Origin: Chinchilla lanigera
Lineage: Eukaryota > Chordata > Mammalia > Rodentia > Chinchillidae
Length of the DNA: 64,000 nucleotides
Direction: 5' to 3'
NCBI RefSeq assembly: GCF_000276665.1
Contig: NW_004955469.1
Span: 11,032,613 to 11,096,612 of the forward strand
Made by a program: the position numbers and the translations under genes. Positions 62,913 to 64,000 of the stretch are shown here, piece after piece; the stretch's first letter is position 1; every line of letters begins with the position of its first letter. The notes under the pieces are model-generated. The model was given only the letters and a program-made list of their open reading frames with translations. It searched no databases and was not told the origin of the DNA.

Positions 62913-63937
62913 TTTGTGACTTGGGCTCAATGACGATGCTATCTACCTGTGCAGTGGTCCCTGGAGCCAGCTGAGGAAAACATCAGAACAGCTGTGGTTA
63001 GGTCAGCAACTCTGGCTGGGATCTGAGGCCTCCTGCCCTCTATGTCTGAAGCGTGAGTGAGCTATGTGAGAACTGGCATCAGGAGCCATCGCCATGCTTG
63101 ACCAGTGCTTTATATGTGGCCTCTGTGTGGGGTGGGGCGGTAGGGGGAGGATCAAGGGCCAGGAAAGATGCTGAACTGAAGAAAAGGAGGAACATAAGAG
63201 AGAGGGCTGGAGGGGGAGAGAGGGATGAAGAAGGGCAGAGGGCAGGAAGGGGAGAGGCGGCAGGTGGCATCTGAAGAGTGCTGACTGCCTCTCGCTGGAC
63301 ACCTCACACACTCTCTCTCGCTGAATCCCCTGACAGGCCTCAGAGTTGGGCTGCCGTTTTCCCTGTCCATTTTATGATGAGACCAAGGCTCTTGCCCCTT
63401 CCCCAGGCACAAATCATCCACCATTTTCTGTTCCACCACAGTGATCTCCCACCCTCATCCCCTGCACCTACTCCCATGTGCACCCTAAACACTGTCGTCC
63501 CACGGAGCCAGGGTCTGGAAGTGCTGTTAACCAGTTCTCCTTCTCCCCGTCACCTAACCCAGCTTTTCCTTTTCAGTCCAGACCTTTAAGAGAGTAGTTG
63601 TGCCCACTGTCCGTGCTTCCTCGACCCTTACGCCAGAAGCCAGAAGCGTGAATGTTGTCCTGGGCACTGCCCTCCCCACATCTGCTGCTCCTCAAATCCT
63701 ACTGCCCCCGCCATCCTTACCCCTCCTGCCCTGCCCCTCTTCTCAGGCTCATGTCCCCTGCCCTGGTCTTCTCTTTCTGACCTTTGCCAGACATCAGCAC
63801 CTGCCTCCCATCTGCTCTGCCTGCCTGCAGGTTCCTTTTCTGGCTCCCTCCTTCCTGCCGGCACCAGAGGGAGCTCAAGGCTTTTGGGAGATGAGGCTCC
63901 CCTGGAGGTGGCCTCCAGCCTGTGTGCTGCAGCCCCG

Positions 63938-64000
63938 CGGGCACTGTCCTACTGACTTCCGGGCACTGTCCTACTGACTTCTGGGCACTGTCTTACTGAC
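63938..64000. repeat. 22-bp tandem repeat reaching the window edge
   Basis: The unit cgggcactgtcctactgacttc occurs at 63938-63959 and 63960-63981, and a third, partly diverged unit starts at 63982 and is cut by the window end. Total copy number unknown. Confidence 0.9.

Overview
The window is mammalian chromosomal DNA. It has multi-exon genes with GT-AG introns, LINE-1, LINE-2, MIR, hAT, mariner and MaLR remnants, and rodent SINEs. The SINEs are B1 elements with a 29-bp internal duplication, tRNA-derived ID elements and one composite B1-dID dimer. This points to a rodent, probably a non-murid lineage (squirrel-, dormouse- or beaver-like). The species cannot be fixed from the sequence alone.

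Layout. Positions 1-9.9 kb hold the 3' end of CLIP4 on the + strand: a 73-nt exon (2391-2463), a 5.1-kb intron with a 280-base assembly gap inside a LINE-1, and the terminal exon (7610-about 9880) coding the last CAP-Gly domain. From 9.9 to 17.6 kb is intergenic sequence with a decayed mariner transposase. From 17.6 kb to the right edge the window is the 3' two thirds of ALK (anaplastic lymphoma kinase) on the - strand: exons 13 to 29 and introns 12 to 28. CLIP4 and ALK converge tail to tail, the order known on human 2p23.

The 17 ALK exons join without a frameshift into 888 codons plus stop. In order they encode the glycine-rich extracellular region, an EGF-like segment, one transmembrane helix, the juxtamembrane segment, the complete tyrosine kinase domain and the C-terminal docking tail. 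Exon lengths for 13-28 match the human gene as I remember it. The catalytic residues and the residues mutated in neuroblastoma are intact, so the gene looks functional. Human ALK numbering used below is window residue + 735 up to the end of exon 28; the tail of exon 29 is three residues longer than human.

I found no new gene system. The more interesting points are candidate conserved noncoding elements in ALK introns 12 and 13, a minisatellite apparently grown from a MIR/L2 tail motif, a G-quadruplex-type run just downstream of the exon 18 donor, a weak exon 27 donor, several kinase and ectodomain substitutions, a GC- and CpG-rich last exon, a LINE-1 3' UTR tandem repeat that may explain the assembly gap, and the mariner relic.
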